Positions 53,150 through 62,015 of a DNA stretch of 64,000 bases are shown piece by piece. Numbering within the stretch: position 1 is the first letter of the stretch; every line of letters begins with the position of its first letter. The stretch spans positions 188,501 through 252,500 of the forward strand of contig NQOF01000001.1 of NCBI GenBank assembly GCA_002270465.1. Reading direction: 5' to 3'. The position numbers were made by a program, and so were the translations under genes. The notes beneath the pieces are model-generated. The model was not told the DNA's origin. It worked only from the letters and a program-made list of their open reading frames with translations, and searched no databases. The stretch comes from Blautia hominis. Its GTDB lineage: Bacteria; Bacillota; Clostridia; Lachnospirales; Lachnospiraceae.

Positions 53150-53899
53150 ATGATATTATATTTTTCAGGAACAGGCAACAGTGCCCATATCGCGCAGAAA
53201 ATTGGTGAGAATATATCCGATGAAACACAAGATCTGTTTAATAAAATCCGTGACCACGATTTTTCCCAACTGCATTCAGACACTCCCTGGGTGATCGTCT
53301 CTCCTACCTACGCATGGCGTATTCCCCGTGTTCTGCAGGAATGGCTGACTAAAACAACGCTTACGGGAAACAGGGATATTTATTTTGTCATGACATGTGG
53401 AAAAAATATAGGAAATGCCGGTGCACACATAAAAAAATTATGTACATCCAAAGGTTTACATTATAAAGGATGTGCAGCGGTGGTCATGCCCGAGAATTAC
53501 ATTGCCCTGTTCAGCGCCCCTGCAGAGGGCGAGGCACGTGAAATTATCCGCCGTGCTGAAGAGAAGATAAACAAGGTATCTCTTTTGATCAAAAATAAAG
53601 AAAATCTCTTACAACCTGCCGTCACTTTTAAGGACAGAATAGACAGCGGGGTTATAAACGATATATTTTACCCTGCCTTTGTACATGCTAAAAAGTTTTA
53701 CGCTACGGATGCCTGTATTTCCTGCGGCAAATGTGAAAAAGTCTGTCCCATGAAAAATATCACGCTGGAAAAAGGAAAGCCTGTGTGGAGTGATCACTGT
53801 ACACACTGTATGGCCTGTATCTGCCGCTGTCCCACTGAAGCGATCGAATACGGAAAGCACACCAAAGGATTGTCCAGATATGTTTTTTCGGAAAAATGA
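53150..53899 (+). CDS. EFR1-type flavodoxin-ferredoxin fusion
   Basis: A 249-residue protein. It begins with a flavodoxin-like FMN site (YFSGTGNSAHIAQKI) and the SPTYAWRIPRV strand, then ends with a 2[4Fe-4S] domain (CISCGKCEKVCP, CTHCMACICRCP). The combination is annotated as EFR1-family ferredoxin in clostridia and is a one-polypeptide flavin/Fe-S electron carrier. GAGAGGAAA precedes the start. Lies 24 bp after ArsR in the redox operon. Confidence 0.88.
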   Translation: MILYFSGTGNSAHIAQKIGENISDETQDLFNKIRDHDFSQLHSDTPWVIVSPTYAWRIPRVLQEWLTKTTLTGNRDIYFVMTCGKNIGNAGAHIKKLCTSKGLHYKGCAAVVMPENYIALFSAPAEGEAREIIRRAEEKINKVSLLIKNKENLLQPAVTFKDRIDSGVINDIFYPAFVHAKKFYATDACISCGKCEKVCPMKNITLEKGKPVWSDHCTHCMACICRCPTEAIEYGKHTKGLSRYVFSEK

Positions 53900-53966
53900 T
53901 AAAAAAATAAAACCTTTTTCTTCCTTCCCGGGTTATATATAATGGAAGACAGGAAGGGGGGAGCCT

Positions 53967-54548
53967 ATGGATGACAGAAAAATGATCAAAGAAATACAAA
54001 ACGGCAGAAAAGAATACCTGAATCTGCTGGCGGAAAAATATTACAACGACATTTACCGCTTCTGCTGTTACCAGACCGGCAACCCCGATTTTTCCTATGA
54101 TCTGGCGCAGGAAACTTTTCTTCGTTTCATACGCTATGTGGACAACTACCGTTATAAAAATCTGAAAGGCTATCTTCTTACCATAGCCAGAAATGTCTGT
54201 TTTGACTATTTCACCGGGGAAGCTGCCTCTCACCGTCATCTTACCTTTTCGCCTCTGGAAGAATCCGCCCCGGAAGATCCGGCCGTCCGATATGCTGACA
54301 GCTCCGGGATACAGGACGATCTGCTGGGGGCTGTTATCCGGGAAGAACGTTCCAGACAGTTGGTGCAGGCGCTTATGAAACTGCCGGATATCCAGAGGGA
54401 AGTTATTGTCCTTCACAGTCTCTACGGCCTGAAGCACAGAGAGATCGCGCAGATTACCGGCACCAGTCCATCCACGGTGAAATCCCGGATGAAGCAGGGC
54501 ATGGAAAAATTGAAGCGCACATTAAGGAAGGAGGATTTCTATGGCTGA
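53967..54548 (+). CDS. ECF-type sigma-70 family RNA polymerase sigma factor
   Basis: A 193-residue sigma factor with region 2 (YDLAQETFLRFIRYVDNYR, around 45-65) and region 4 (LPDIQREVIVLHSLYGLKHR, then TGTSPSTVKSRM). AGGAAGGGGGG precedes the start. First gene of an operon with a membrane protein, an ABC ATPase and an ABC permease. About 50 bp upstream AAAACC and TATAAT-like sequences could form an autoregulated ECF promoter, but I cannot prove it. Confidence 0.92.
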   Translation: MDDRKMIKEIQNGRKEYLNLLAEKYYNDIYRFCCYQTGNPDFSYDLAQETFLRFIRYVDNYRYKNLKGYLLTIARNVCFDYFTGEAASHRHLTFSPLEESAPEDPAVRYADSSGIQDDLLGAVIREERSRQLVQALMKLPDIQREVIVLHSLYGLKHREIAQITGTSPSTVKSRMKQGMEKLKRTLRKEDFYG

Positions 54549-55293
54549 CACGAAAATACCCGTACCACCCATCCCCGTAAACCGGGAAAAAAAAGAAGCT
54601 TCCCTGAAAACCGTCCGTGCTGAGATAGACGCATTAGATCTGAAAAGACATATATCCATGCCAAGGCTGCTGCTGGACCAAATACATTATATATCTTTGG
54701 AATACTGGATCATACAGTCTTTCTTTTTGATCGCTGCGGTTGTCCTGCTGACCTGTTTTGGTTCTCTGATAAAAGGCAGCGAAAATATTCTGCCGCCTGT
54801 CTGCGCCCTTTCTTCGGGTCTGGGTCTGGCGGCTGTGCTGGAACTGGCCAAAAGCCGATCCTGCCGTATGGCAGAATTGGAACAGAGCTGCTGCTTTAAC
54901 CTGGGACAGATTTGGGCGGTGAAACTGGTTTTTTCAGCGGGCGTCAACTTATGTATTCTGACTCTGCTGCTTTTCGGTATTCGGGATCAGGCAGGGTACA
55001 GCATTTTTGCCCTCTGTCTGTATCTGCTTGTCCCATTTATTTTTTCCCATGTTTGCTATTTTTTCCTGTTGTCAGCAAGAAGGCTCTCCTCCCAGAAAAT
55101 GATCCTGAGCGGAACCCTTTTGCTTGTCTTCCTGTTTTCCCTGTTTCCCGCAGCCTTTCCGAAAGCATACCAAAGCCTCTATCTGCCCCTATGGGCCATG
55201 GCACTGGCAGTCGGAATTGTGATTCTGGCCATAGAGCTGCACAGGCTGTTTTACAGTTTAACCACAGGAGGTAAAGAATTTTGCTGGAATTAA
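54541..55293 (+). CDS. Membrane protein in sigma-factor operon, possible anti-sigma partner
   Basis: A 250-residue protein: about 60 N-terminal cytoplasmic residues rich in Lys/Glu, then about six membrane helices. Its start overlaps the sigma gene by 8 bp and its end overlaps the ABC ATPase gene by 13 bp, so all are coupled. It lacks the zinc-binding HxxxCxxC of common anti-sigma factors. From position it could hold the sigma factor at the membrane or be an exporter subunit; no family recognised. Confidence 0.7.
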   Translation: MADTKIPVPPIPVNREKKEASLKTVRAEIDALDLKRHISMPRLLLDQIHYISLEYWIIQSFFLIAAVVLLTCFGSLIKGSENILPPVCALSSGLGLAAVLELAKSRSCRMAELEQSCCFNLGQIWAVKLVFSAGVNLCILTLLLFGIRDQAGYSIFALCLYLLVPFIFSHVCYFFLLSARRLSSQKMILSGTLLLVFLFSLFPAAFPKAYQSLYLPLWAMALAVGIVILAIELHRLFYSLTTGGKEFCWN

Positions 55294-56156
55294 AAGCACA
55301 AAATGTCACAAAGCATTATAAAGAAAAGACAGCCGCAGACCATATCTCTTTCATACTGAAAAACGGTGTGTACGGACTTCTCGGGGAAAACGGCGCAGGC
55401 AAGACTACACTTCTGCGCATCCTCTGCGGTATTCTCATGCCCGAAAAAGGGGCGGTAACACTGGACGGCATTTCCATCCATAAAATGGGGGCATCCTACC
55501 GCACCCTGCTGGGATATCTGCCCCAGGATTTTGGCTATTACCCGGACTTCACAGTGAAACGCTATTTACTCTATCTGGCATCCCTAAAAGCACTTCCCAG
55601 AGAACGGGCACTGACCCGATATAGGGAAATGCTGGAGCTTACAGGACTCCAAGAGGAGGAAAAGCGGAAGATCAAACATCTCTCAGGAGGCATGATACGA
55701 AGGCTGGGGATTGCCCAGGCCCTGCTCAATGACCCGAAGATCCTGCTGCTGGATGAACCCACGGCAGGCCTTGACCCAAAGGAACGCATCCGTTTCCGAA
55801 ATATCATCAGTTCTCTTGGACATGACCGGCTGGTGCTCCTCTCCACTCATATTGTGTCGGATGTGGCAAATGCTGCTGACAGGATACTGATCATGCGCAG
55901 GGGGAAGATCATAGAAGATCAGACACCGGATGCCCTGATCCAGACGGCCTCCGGACATGTATGGGAAGTTACAGCCTCCCCCCGGGAGGCGGAATCCATT
56001 CAGAAGCAATTTCCTGTGTGCAATGTGAGGACAGAAGGAGAAAACCTGCGGATACGCATTCTCTCCCGTAATTGTCCATCTCCACATGCCAGCCAAGTAC
56101 AGCCTGACCTGGAAGACGCTTATCTCTATGTCACAGAAAACAGGGAGGTGTGCTGA
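55281..56156 (+). CDS. ABC transporter ATP-binding protein
   Basis: A 291-residue ATPase with Walker A GENGAGKTTLL, Q-loop YLPQD, signature LSGGMIRR, Walker B ILLLDEPTAGLDP and STHIVSD. The start is TTG 55281, the only one well placed behind AGGAGGT. The C-terminal extension of about 80 residues ends LEDAYLYV, closely matching the ending of the ATPase at 45233-46102, so the two exporters are paralogous. Confidence 0.92.
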   Translation: MLELKAQNVTKHYKEKTAADHISFILKNGVYGLLGENGAGKTTLLRILCGILMPEKGAVTLDGISIHKMGASYRTLLGYLPQDFGYYPDFTVKRYLLYLASLKALPRERALTRYREMLELTGLQEEEKRKIKHLSGGMIRRLGIAQALLNDPKILLLDEPTAGLDPKERIRFRNIISSLGHDRLVLLSTHIVSDVANAADRILIMRRGKIIEDQTPDALIQTASGHVWEVTASPREAESIQKQFPVCNVRTEGENLRIRILSRNCPSPHASQVQPDLEDAYLYVTENREVC

Positions 56157-56157
56157 T

Positions 56158-57303
56158 ATGCTGTTCCGAAATGAATTGTACAAGATCTGTTCCAGGAAAA
56201 TACTTATGATCGGAGCACTGCTGGGCTTTTTATTCATGGCAGCCTATGTTCAGATGTCTGCCCTTGGCACAGAATTTGTTTTTGATAACGGTACCTGTCT
56301 GAGAAGAACACAAGCCATTCAATATGACCGGGAAATCGCCCGCCGCTACGCAGGCCCCCTGACCCGGGAAAAGGCGGAGGCTGTCATACAAGAATTTGGC
56401 TGGCATATAAATGATAATGATCTGGATACAGAGGATACAGGCGATACTGCACCTGGCTATTATGCCAATTCCACCAGCCGCTTTGTGACCACCCGCCTTT
56501 CCAACTCCAGATCCCAGGGGGGTGTTCCCACTGCCCTTGCCGGTACGGACGACAAGTATGCCGCGGAAATGATGAGCGGAGAATATGTATACGGCTATAT
56601 CGGCGGCTGGGACAACACCTTCAGTGAAACGCATATGATGGTCCTCTGGATCGTCTCTGCACTGGTGATCATTTCCTGTGCTCCTGTCTTCTCTGAAGAG
56701 TACGCGGGACAGGCGGCCGATATTCTGCTGACCACACAAAACGGAAGGACAAAGACAGCGGCTGCCAAGATCCTTGCAGCATTTGCGTGGGCAGGCGGCA
56801 TATACCTTCTGTTTACCCTGCTTCTTACAGGGGCCTTTCTGTCTATTTATGGCAGCGACGGCCTTGCGGTCAGCGCAGGCCTTTCTTTTCCCGACTTGAT
56901 CACAGGCAATCTATTTTGGAATGGCGACCCCAAAAGGACCACCGGTGCCGTACTGCTGGTTTATCTGCTGGCAGGGCTTTTTTCTGTTCTCGTGACTGCT
57001 GCCATAACGCTGTATATTTCCTCTGTAAAAAAGAGCTCTTTTTCCACTCTGCTTTGGTCCGCTGCTGCTTATCTGCTCCCTGCAGCCCTTTACACCGTTT
57101 TCCTTGTGGAAATGAGACCCGGCAGGATCGTAATGCTGCTCCGGATGCTGTTCCATTGTCTTCCGTTCTTCCTGCCGCTCCATGAACTTACCTCCGCGCC
57201 CTTTGCTTACCGTTTGGGCAGCTATCTGATCTCAGGCATTATTCTGGTCTTTGCCTGCCTGTTCGGATGCAGGAAATACTGCCGCTATCAAGCGGGAAAA
57301 TAG
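56158..57303 (+). CDS. ABC-2-type exporter permease
   Basis: A 381-residue protein: N-terminal helix (about 14-34), an extracytoplasmic stretch of about 130 residues, then about six helices. SCAPVFSEEYAGQAADILLT marks the permease fold after the second helix. ATG 56158 follows GGGAGGTG. Last gene of the sigma/ABC operon and partner of the ATPase encoded just upstream. Substrate unknown; envelope-stress or peptide export would fit the ECF control (inference). Confidence 0.82.
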   Translation: MLFRNELYKICSRKILMIGALLGFLFMAAYVQMSALGTEFVFDNGTCLRRTQAIQYDREIARRYAGPLTREKAEAVIQEFGWHINDNDLDTEDTGDTAPGYYANSTSRFVTTRLSNSRSQGGVPTALAGTDDKYAAEMMSGEYVYGYIGGWDNTFSETHMMVLWIVSALVIISCAPVFSEEYAGQAADILLTTQNGRTKTAAAKILAAFAWAGGIYLLFTLLLTGAFLSIYGSDGLAVSAGLSFPDLITGNLFWNGDPKRTTGAVLLVYLLAGLFSVLVTAAITLYISSVKKSSFSTLLWSAAAYLLPAALYTVFLVEMRPGRIVMLLRMLFHCLPFFLPLHELTSAPFAYRLGSYLISGIILVFACLFGCRKYCRYQAGK

Positions 57304-57379
57304 ACTCATCAGAGTTCCCACATACAGGCATGGCCGCTGTCTCCAAAAAGTCTTTGGTACGTTCCCATGCAACAGACAA

Positions 57380-57439
57380 CGAGTCCGGCAAGCCGGACTC
57401 GTACGCAAAATGGCAACAGTTCAGAAAGGCTGAACTGTT
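57380..57439. terminator. Two palindromes between convergent operons
   Basis: CGAGTCCGGC/GCCGGACTCG (57380-57401) and AACAGTTCAG/CTGAACTGTT (57415-57424, 57430-57439) stand in the gap between convergent genes. No T run follows. The second recalls the ends of the 134-bp miniature element, but target duplications are absent. Confidence 0.5.
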
Positions 57440-57461
57440 ACGCGAAATGATCCTATAATGG

Positions 57462-59474
57462 TTATTGTTCTTCCAGGATCAAAAGGTTCCATTTCTGTAA
57501 GAACAACTTTTCCCCTGCCCTCTTGGTCTCCCCTGAAAACAGCTCTGTCCATGTTCCCTCCGGGCACACAGCCTCCTGTTTCTCTCCGGAATAGTTGAGG
57601 AAATAATACACCTGTTTTCCCATTTGGTTTCTGCCGCCCCGCACAATGACCGGGAATCCGCAGGAACCTGGATTCGGATGGATCTGGCAGTCATTTAAAA
57701 GTTCTCCCAACAGCTTTTTCAGCAGTTTTGGGCTGAACATACATCCCAGGTACACAGCTTTTCCTTTGCCGAACGTATTCTCTGTGACTGCGGCATACTG
57801 GCCCCAGTTGTCATGCACATACCGGAGGACCGTCTCTGCCCCCTTTGCCTGAATACATTCCATGAATACCTCTGCTTCCTCTTTCTCCTGTCTGCTGCAA
57901 AGTCTGCCTTCCAGGTATGTATCCTCCGGGTATGTAAACTGATTATACAGGATCCCGAAGCATTCAGACAGGATATGAGGCTGGGAATCATGGTAAACTT
58001 TCACATTCTCATTGGCATAAGCAGTCTTGAACGTACCCAGAAGACATCCGCCGTTCTGCGTAAATTTTCTGATCCTGAGAAGCGTCTCCTCCGACACACA
58101 GTAGAGCGCGGGAAGGATCAACATCTTATAATCTTCCAGATTTTCCGCCTCCGGCGACACAAGATCACATTCCACATTCATCTCATAGAGGGCATCATAA
58201 ATCCAGCGCACCACATCGTTGTAGGAACTCTTCTGCTCCGGACTGCCGTGGATCGGGAACCATTTCAGACCTGACAGCGCTTCATTGCTCACCATAATGG
58301 CAGCCTTATTCTCTTTTTTCAAATGGAGCAAATGGCTTCCCAGACGCTTCATTTCATTTCCGATGACCACTGCTTCCCGATATGTCTTGTTCTCAGCAAA
58401 ATCATGGCTTAACAGCCCCCTCCAGTAAGTCTCAAAGGAATTATGGATGGAGTGCCAGTGCCAGTATTCCACGCAGTCCGCTCCGCCTGCCAGATGGGAA
58501 AATGCCTGCAGCCTGAGCTGCCCGTCATAAGGCACCCACTGGGTAAAGCCCTGAGCCTCGGTCTCCAGCACATAGTAGTTGTCCTGCTTTAAGGAACGTG
58601 TCAAATCCCCGCCAAAGGCGATCTCCTTCCCCGTCAGCTTTGACTGGGTCGGATGATAGATATCACACCCTGCAACATCCAGGCATTTGGATACATGGAA
58701 ATGATTTACCTCCGGCTGTACACCAAAGGAATGGTTCCTCCACTCAAAATCAAAGTTATGTGTGATAAACTGGTCTTCCCTCTTATATTCCCCTACAAGG
58801 GCTGCCTGCCAGGACAGAAATTCCGTCACCAGGCCCCGCTGGAATTTTTCAAATTCACAGCCCAGACTGCCGTTGATCGTCCCTCTCACATCGGGAAAAT
58901 CCTCCCAGGAATGCAGGGCATTGCTCCAGTAATTCATGCCGAATTCCCGGTTCATGGCTTTCACATCACCTTGGAATTTGTCTTTCAAGTAAGCAATAAA
59001 TGCCTCCTGTACGCGTTCCCCTGCGGTCCCGTAATATTTTGTCTCATTGTCAATCTGATAGCCTATGACACACGCTCTGTCCTTCACATGATCCATCAGT
59101 TTTCTTATGACACGTTCACTGTAAAACAGATAATGGCGGTTGGTGATATCCATGATCTGTCTTGCCCCGTAAATACCCCGGCCCTGTTTTGTCACTGCCA
59201 TCACATCCGGATGCTTTTTCTCCATCCAGGCCGGAATGGCATAGGTTGGCGTGCCCACGATCACGTGGATACCGGCCTCCTCCATGGCATCCAGAACCCG
59301 GTCAATATGGTAAAAATCAAACACCCCATCCTGGGGTTCCAATGTGCTCCAGGTGGATTCCGCGATCCTCACCAGATTGATCCCTGCCTTTTTCATCATT
59401 GCAACATCTTTTTCCAGTCTGTCATAAGGCATATATTCATCATAATATGCCACACCGTAGAGTAATTCATCCAT
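57462..59474 (-). CDS. GH42 beta-galactosidase
   Basis: A 670-residue cytoplasmic enzyme with the GH42 three-part layout: TIM barrel with acid/base Glu144 (IGYQIDNE) and nucleophile Glu304 (VLETEAQG), a flavodoxin-like trimerisation domain (about 390-590), and a small C-terminal beta domain. It cleaves beta-galactosides inside the cell. The N-terminal YGVAYYDEYMPYDRLEKDV is typical. No transporter lies beside it; upstream is only the tail of a broken sulfatase gene, suggesting a lost glycan-use cluster. Confidence 0.92.
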   Translation of the reverse strand: MDELLYGVAYYDEYMPYDRLEKDVAMMKKAGINLVRIAESTWSTLEPQDGVFDFYHIDRVLDAMEEAGIHVIVGTPTYAIPAWMEKKHPDVMAVTKQGRGIYGARQIMDITNRHYLFYSERVIRKLMDHVKDRACVIGYQIDNETKYYGTAGERVQEAFIAYLKDKFQGDVKAMNREFGMNYWSNALHSWEDFPDVRGTINGSLGCEFEKFQRGLVTEFLSWQAALVGEYKREDQFITHNFDFEWRNHSFGVQPEVNHFHVSKCLDVAGCDIYHPTQSKLTGKEIAFGGDLTRSLKQDNYYVLETEAQGFTQWVPYDGQLRLQAFSHLAGGADCVEYWHWHSIHNSFETYWRGLLSHDFAENKTYREAVVIGNEMKRLGSHLLHLKKENKAAIMVSNEALSGLKWFPIHGSPEQKSSYNDVVRWIYDALYEMNVECDLVSPEAENLEDYKMLILPALYCVSEETLLRIRKFTQNGGCLLGTFKTAYANENVKVYHDSQPHILSECFGILYNQFTYPEDTYLEGRLCSRQEKEEAEVFMECIQAKGAETVLRYVHDNWGQYAAVTENTFGKGKAVYLGCMFSPKLLKKLLGELLNDCQIHPNPGSCGFPVIVRGGRNQMGKQVYYFLNYSGEKQEAVCPEGTWTELFSGETKRAGEKLFLQKWNLLILEEQ

Positions 59475-59498
59475 ATATTTTCTGCTGTCCTTTCTGGT

Positions 59499-59687
59499 TT
59501 ATACAAGGCAGCTTTCTGATGAAGGTGCAATGACCGGAACCTCTTCTCCGGCCTTTTTCATCTCCTCCTGAAGTTCCTTTGCAAGCTGCGCTCTGATATC
59601 TCTATACTTATCATCTTTTGCCAGATTCGTCAACTCATATGGATCATTTTTTAAATCGTAGAGGAAATCTTCCTCATAATAGCCGCT
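59499..59687 (-). pseudogene. C-terminal remnant of a sulfatase gene
   Basis: A 62-codon open stretch ending in TAA and bounded upstream by an in-frame stop. It encodes [16 protein letters not shown], the hallmark C-terminal motif of type I sulfatases (LYDLxNDPxExxNL), then about 40 more residues to the natural-looking end. The rest of the roughly 500-residue enzyme, including the catalytic Cys/Ser motif, is missing. It lies 25 bp before the GH42 start in the same direction, so it once preceded it in an operon. Confidence 0.8.
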
Positions 59688-59743
59688 TTAAGGGTACAAG
59701 TTACCGTCAAGCCCGGGAGCATGTATGCTGTAAGACTCTTATA

Positions 59744-59782
59744 CATAAAACGCCCCAGGCCGGCTTGTCTCCGGTCTGGGGC
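59744..59782 (-). terminator. Terminator of lysA operon
   Basis: GCCCCAG and CCGG arms (59752-59762) pair with CCGG and CTGGGGC (59771-59782); GTTTTATG follows on the minus strand. Confidence 0.7.
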
Positions 59783-59792
59783 AGTATCTCTC

Positions 59793-61064
59793 TTATTGAT
59801 CCAGTTTACTGTAAATATCAAAACAATCCAGGGTTGCAAAGTAATCTTTCGGCGTTTCCGCGCGGCGGATGAGCTGTGTGCTGCCGTCTTCCTTCAGAAG
59901 GATTTCCGCGGATTTTAGTTTTCCATTATAATTATATCCCATGGCATAGCCGTGTGCACCTGTGTCATGGATGACCAGCAAGTCTCCTTTTTCGATTTCA
60001 GGCAGCATGCGGTCAACTGCAAATTTGTCATTGTTCTCGCACAGGGAGCCTGCAATATCGTATTTGTGGTCACAGGGTTTGTCTTCTTTTCCCATGACCG
60101 TGATATGGTGATAGGCACCGTACATGGCAGGGCGCATCAGATCCACCGCACAGGCATCCACGCCGATATACTCCTTGTGGGTGTGTTTTTCATGGATGGC
60201 TTTGGTTACCAGACAGCCGTATGGTCCCATCATAAAACGTCCCATTTCCGAATAGATCGCCACATCCCCCATACCGGCAGGAACCAATACTTCCTCGTAC
60301 ACCTTTTTCACACCTGCTCCGATGACTCGGATATCATTTGCCTCCATATCAGGGGTATAAGGAATGCCCACGCCACCTGACAAGTTGATGAACTTAATAT
60401 CTGCCCCGGTCTCCTGTTCCAGCTTTACGGCAAGCTGGAAAAGTTCTTTTGCCAGCACCGGGTAATACTCATTTGTCACCGTATTGCTGGCCAGAAATGC
60501 ATGGATCCCAAATTCCTCCGCACCTTTTTCCTTGAGGACGCGGAAGGCTTCAAACATCTGCTCTGTGGTCATTCCGTATTTTGCATCCCCAGGATTGTCC
60601 ATGATGCCGTTCCCCATCTCAAACACACCGCCCGGATTATAGCGGCAGCTAATGCGTTTTGGGATAGCACCCAAGGTCTTTTCCAGGAAATCAATATGTG
60701 TGAAATCATCTAGATTAATGGTGGCTCCCAATCTGCCGGCATACACATAATCCTCTGCCGGTGTGTCATTGGAGGAGAACATAATGTCATCCCCTGTGCA
60801 GCCCATGGCTTCGGACAGCATCAACTCTGTGTAGGAGGAGCAGTCACAGCCGCAGCCGTATTCTCTTAAAATATCCACCAGAAAGGGATTTGGATTTGCC
60901 TTCACAGCAAAATATTCCTTAAACCCTTCATTCCAGGAAAATGCCTCTTTCACTGCTTTCACGTTCTCCCGGATCCCTTTCTCGTCATACAGGTGAAAGG
61001 GCGTTGGGTATTTTTTTACAATTTCATCCAACTGTTCTTTTGTGACAAATGTTTTTTTCTCCAT
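59793..61064 (-). CDS. lysA: Diaminopimelate decarboxylase
   Basis: A 423-residue PLP enzyme of the alanine-racemase fold (group IV decarboxylase). The PLP lysine is Lys55 in YFAVKANPNP. LSGGVGIPYT is the phosphate loop and AGSLCENND plus HDTGAHGYAMGYNYNG complete the active site across the dimer. It makes L-lysine from meso-diaminopimelate. AAAGGAGAAAG precedes the start. It follows the HAD gene by 32 bp. Confidence 0.9.
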   Translation of the reverse strand: MEKKTFVTKEQLDEIVKKYPTPFHLYDEKGIRENVKAVKEAFSWNEGFKEYFAVKANPNPFLVDILREYGCGCDCSSYTELMLSEAMGCTGDDIMFSSNDTPAEDYVYAGRLGATINLDDFTHIDFLEKTLGAIPKRISCRYNPGGVFEMGNGIMDNPGDAKYGMTTEQMFEAFRVLKEKGAEEFGIHAFLASNTVTNEYYPVLAKELFQLAVKLEQETGADIKFINLSGGVGIPYTPDMEANDIRVIGAGVKKVYEEVLVPAGMGDVAIYSEMGRFMMGPYGCLVTKAIHEKHTHKEYIGVDACAVDLMRPAMYGAYHHITVMGKEDKPCDHKYDIAGSLCENNDKFAVDRMLPEIEKGDLLVIHDTGAHGYAMGYNYNGKLKSAEILLKEDGSTQLIRRAETPKDYFATLDCFDIYSKLDQ

Positions 61065-61096
61065 TGAAACTTTCTCCTTTGGTAATTTCTTTTATA

Positions 61097-61759
61097 TCAA
61101 CAATTTTCAATCCACCTGGCAACGGCAAGCAGGGATTCCATTTTGCCGTCCAGCAGTTGGTCCACCGGTGAGGAATCCGTGAGCAGGTCGGGTATCATTA
61201 TGGTTATCATACCTGCTTTGTGGGCAGAGCGTATGCCGTTGTAAGAGTCCTCAAGGGCAAGGGCATGGGCCGGGCTGACCTTCAGCGCTTCGCAGGCTTT
61301 CAGGTAAATCTCAGGGGATGGTTTTGCCTCGGAAACCATACTCCCTGTGATGACAGCCGTAAAATATGCGGTTATCCCTTCCCGTTTCAGATTGTTCTTT
61401 GCATACTCGTGGCTTGATGAGGTTGCCACCGCCATGGGGATCCCCCGCTGTGCCAGCACATCCAGAAGTTCATGAAGCCCTTTCTTTGCCGGAAGGCCAT
61501 TCTTCTCCTCATACTCCCAAAATGCTTTTCTGTATTCATCCCGGAACTGTCCGAAGGGAAAATCTTCCCCGTACTTGTCTTTAAAGTGGCGCTTTCTCTT
61601 GTCTACATTAAAACCAAGGGTATGAAAAATATTATCCCCCAGCTTTCCGTATCCCATCCGCTCTCCCGCCACATCCCAGGAGTATTTTACGATCCTCTCA
61701 CTGTCAAACATCAGGCCGTCCATGTCAAAAACAACGCCGTGGATTTCTTTTTTCTCCAT
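61097..61759 (-). CDS. HAD-superfamily phosphatase/phosphoglucomutase-like protein
   Basis: A 220-residue HAD hydrolase with nucleophile Asp12 and acid Asp14 (FDMDGLMFDSE), an alpha-helical cap, Ser/Thr in VATSSS, Lys in GSMVSEAKPSP and acidic LEDSYNGIRSA. This subfamily contains beta-phosphoglucomutase and small sugar-phosphate phosphatases; which one is unclear. AAAAAGGAG precedes the start. Cotranscribed with lysA. Confidence 0.88.
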   Translation of the reverse strand: MEKKEIHGVVFDMDGLMFDSERIVKYSWDVAGERMGYGKLGDNIFHTLGFNVDKRKRHFKDKYGEDFPFGQFRDEYRKAFWEYEEKNGLPAKKGLHELLDVLAQRGIPMAVATSSSHEYAKNNLKREGITAYFTAVITGSMVSEAKPSPEIYLKACEALKVSPAHALALEDSYNGIRSAHKAGMITIMIPDLLTDSSPVDQLLDGKMESLLAVARWIENC

Positions 61760-61816
61760 AGTTCTGCTCCTTTTTGTACGGATACTATCATAACGGTTTT
61801 TTCCGCATTTTGCAAC

Positions 61817-61844
61817 ACAAAAACTCCCCAGATATACTGGGGAG
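61817..61844 (-). terminator. Terminator of the pyruvate kinase transcript
   Basis: CTCCCCAG (61824-61831) pairs with CTGGGGAG (61837-61844), followed by TTTTTGTG on the minus strand. A miniature element now separates it from the pyk stop codon. Confidence 0.8.
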
Positions 61845-61854
61845 CCTCAGAAAA

Positions 61855-61997
61855 GTTACTGTACACTCCGTGTTCAGTAACACGCTTCGCGATGCACAGA
61901 TATGGAGCATTCTGCCCCATATCGCGCTGGCTGCCTCGGGATTTTCATGCTTCCGGCATGAAAACACCTCCCGGTACAGTGGCCTGTGTACAGTAAC
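61855..61997. mobile_element. Miniature inverted-repeat element, 143 bp (copy 2, inverted)
   Basis: The ends are a perfect 12-bp inverted repeat GTTACTGTACAC/GTGTACAGTAAC. It is flanked by exact 8-bp duplications TCAGAAAA (61847-61854 and 61998-62005). In reverse orientation it matches 40989-41131 at all but about 7 positions. Inserted between pyk and its terminator. Confidence 0.9.
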
Positions 61998-62015
61998 TCA
62001 GAAAATCATAATTTT

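Noticed and set aside
57315-57440. Possible fourth miniature element
   Set aside because: One palindrome resembles the element ends, but no pair of terminal repeats with target duplication could be defined.
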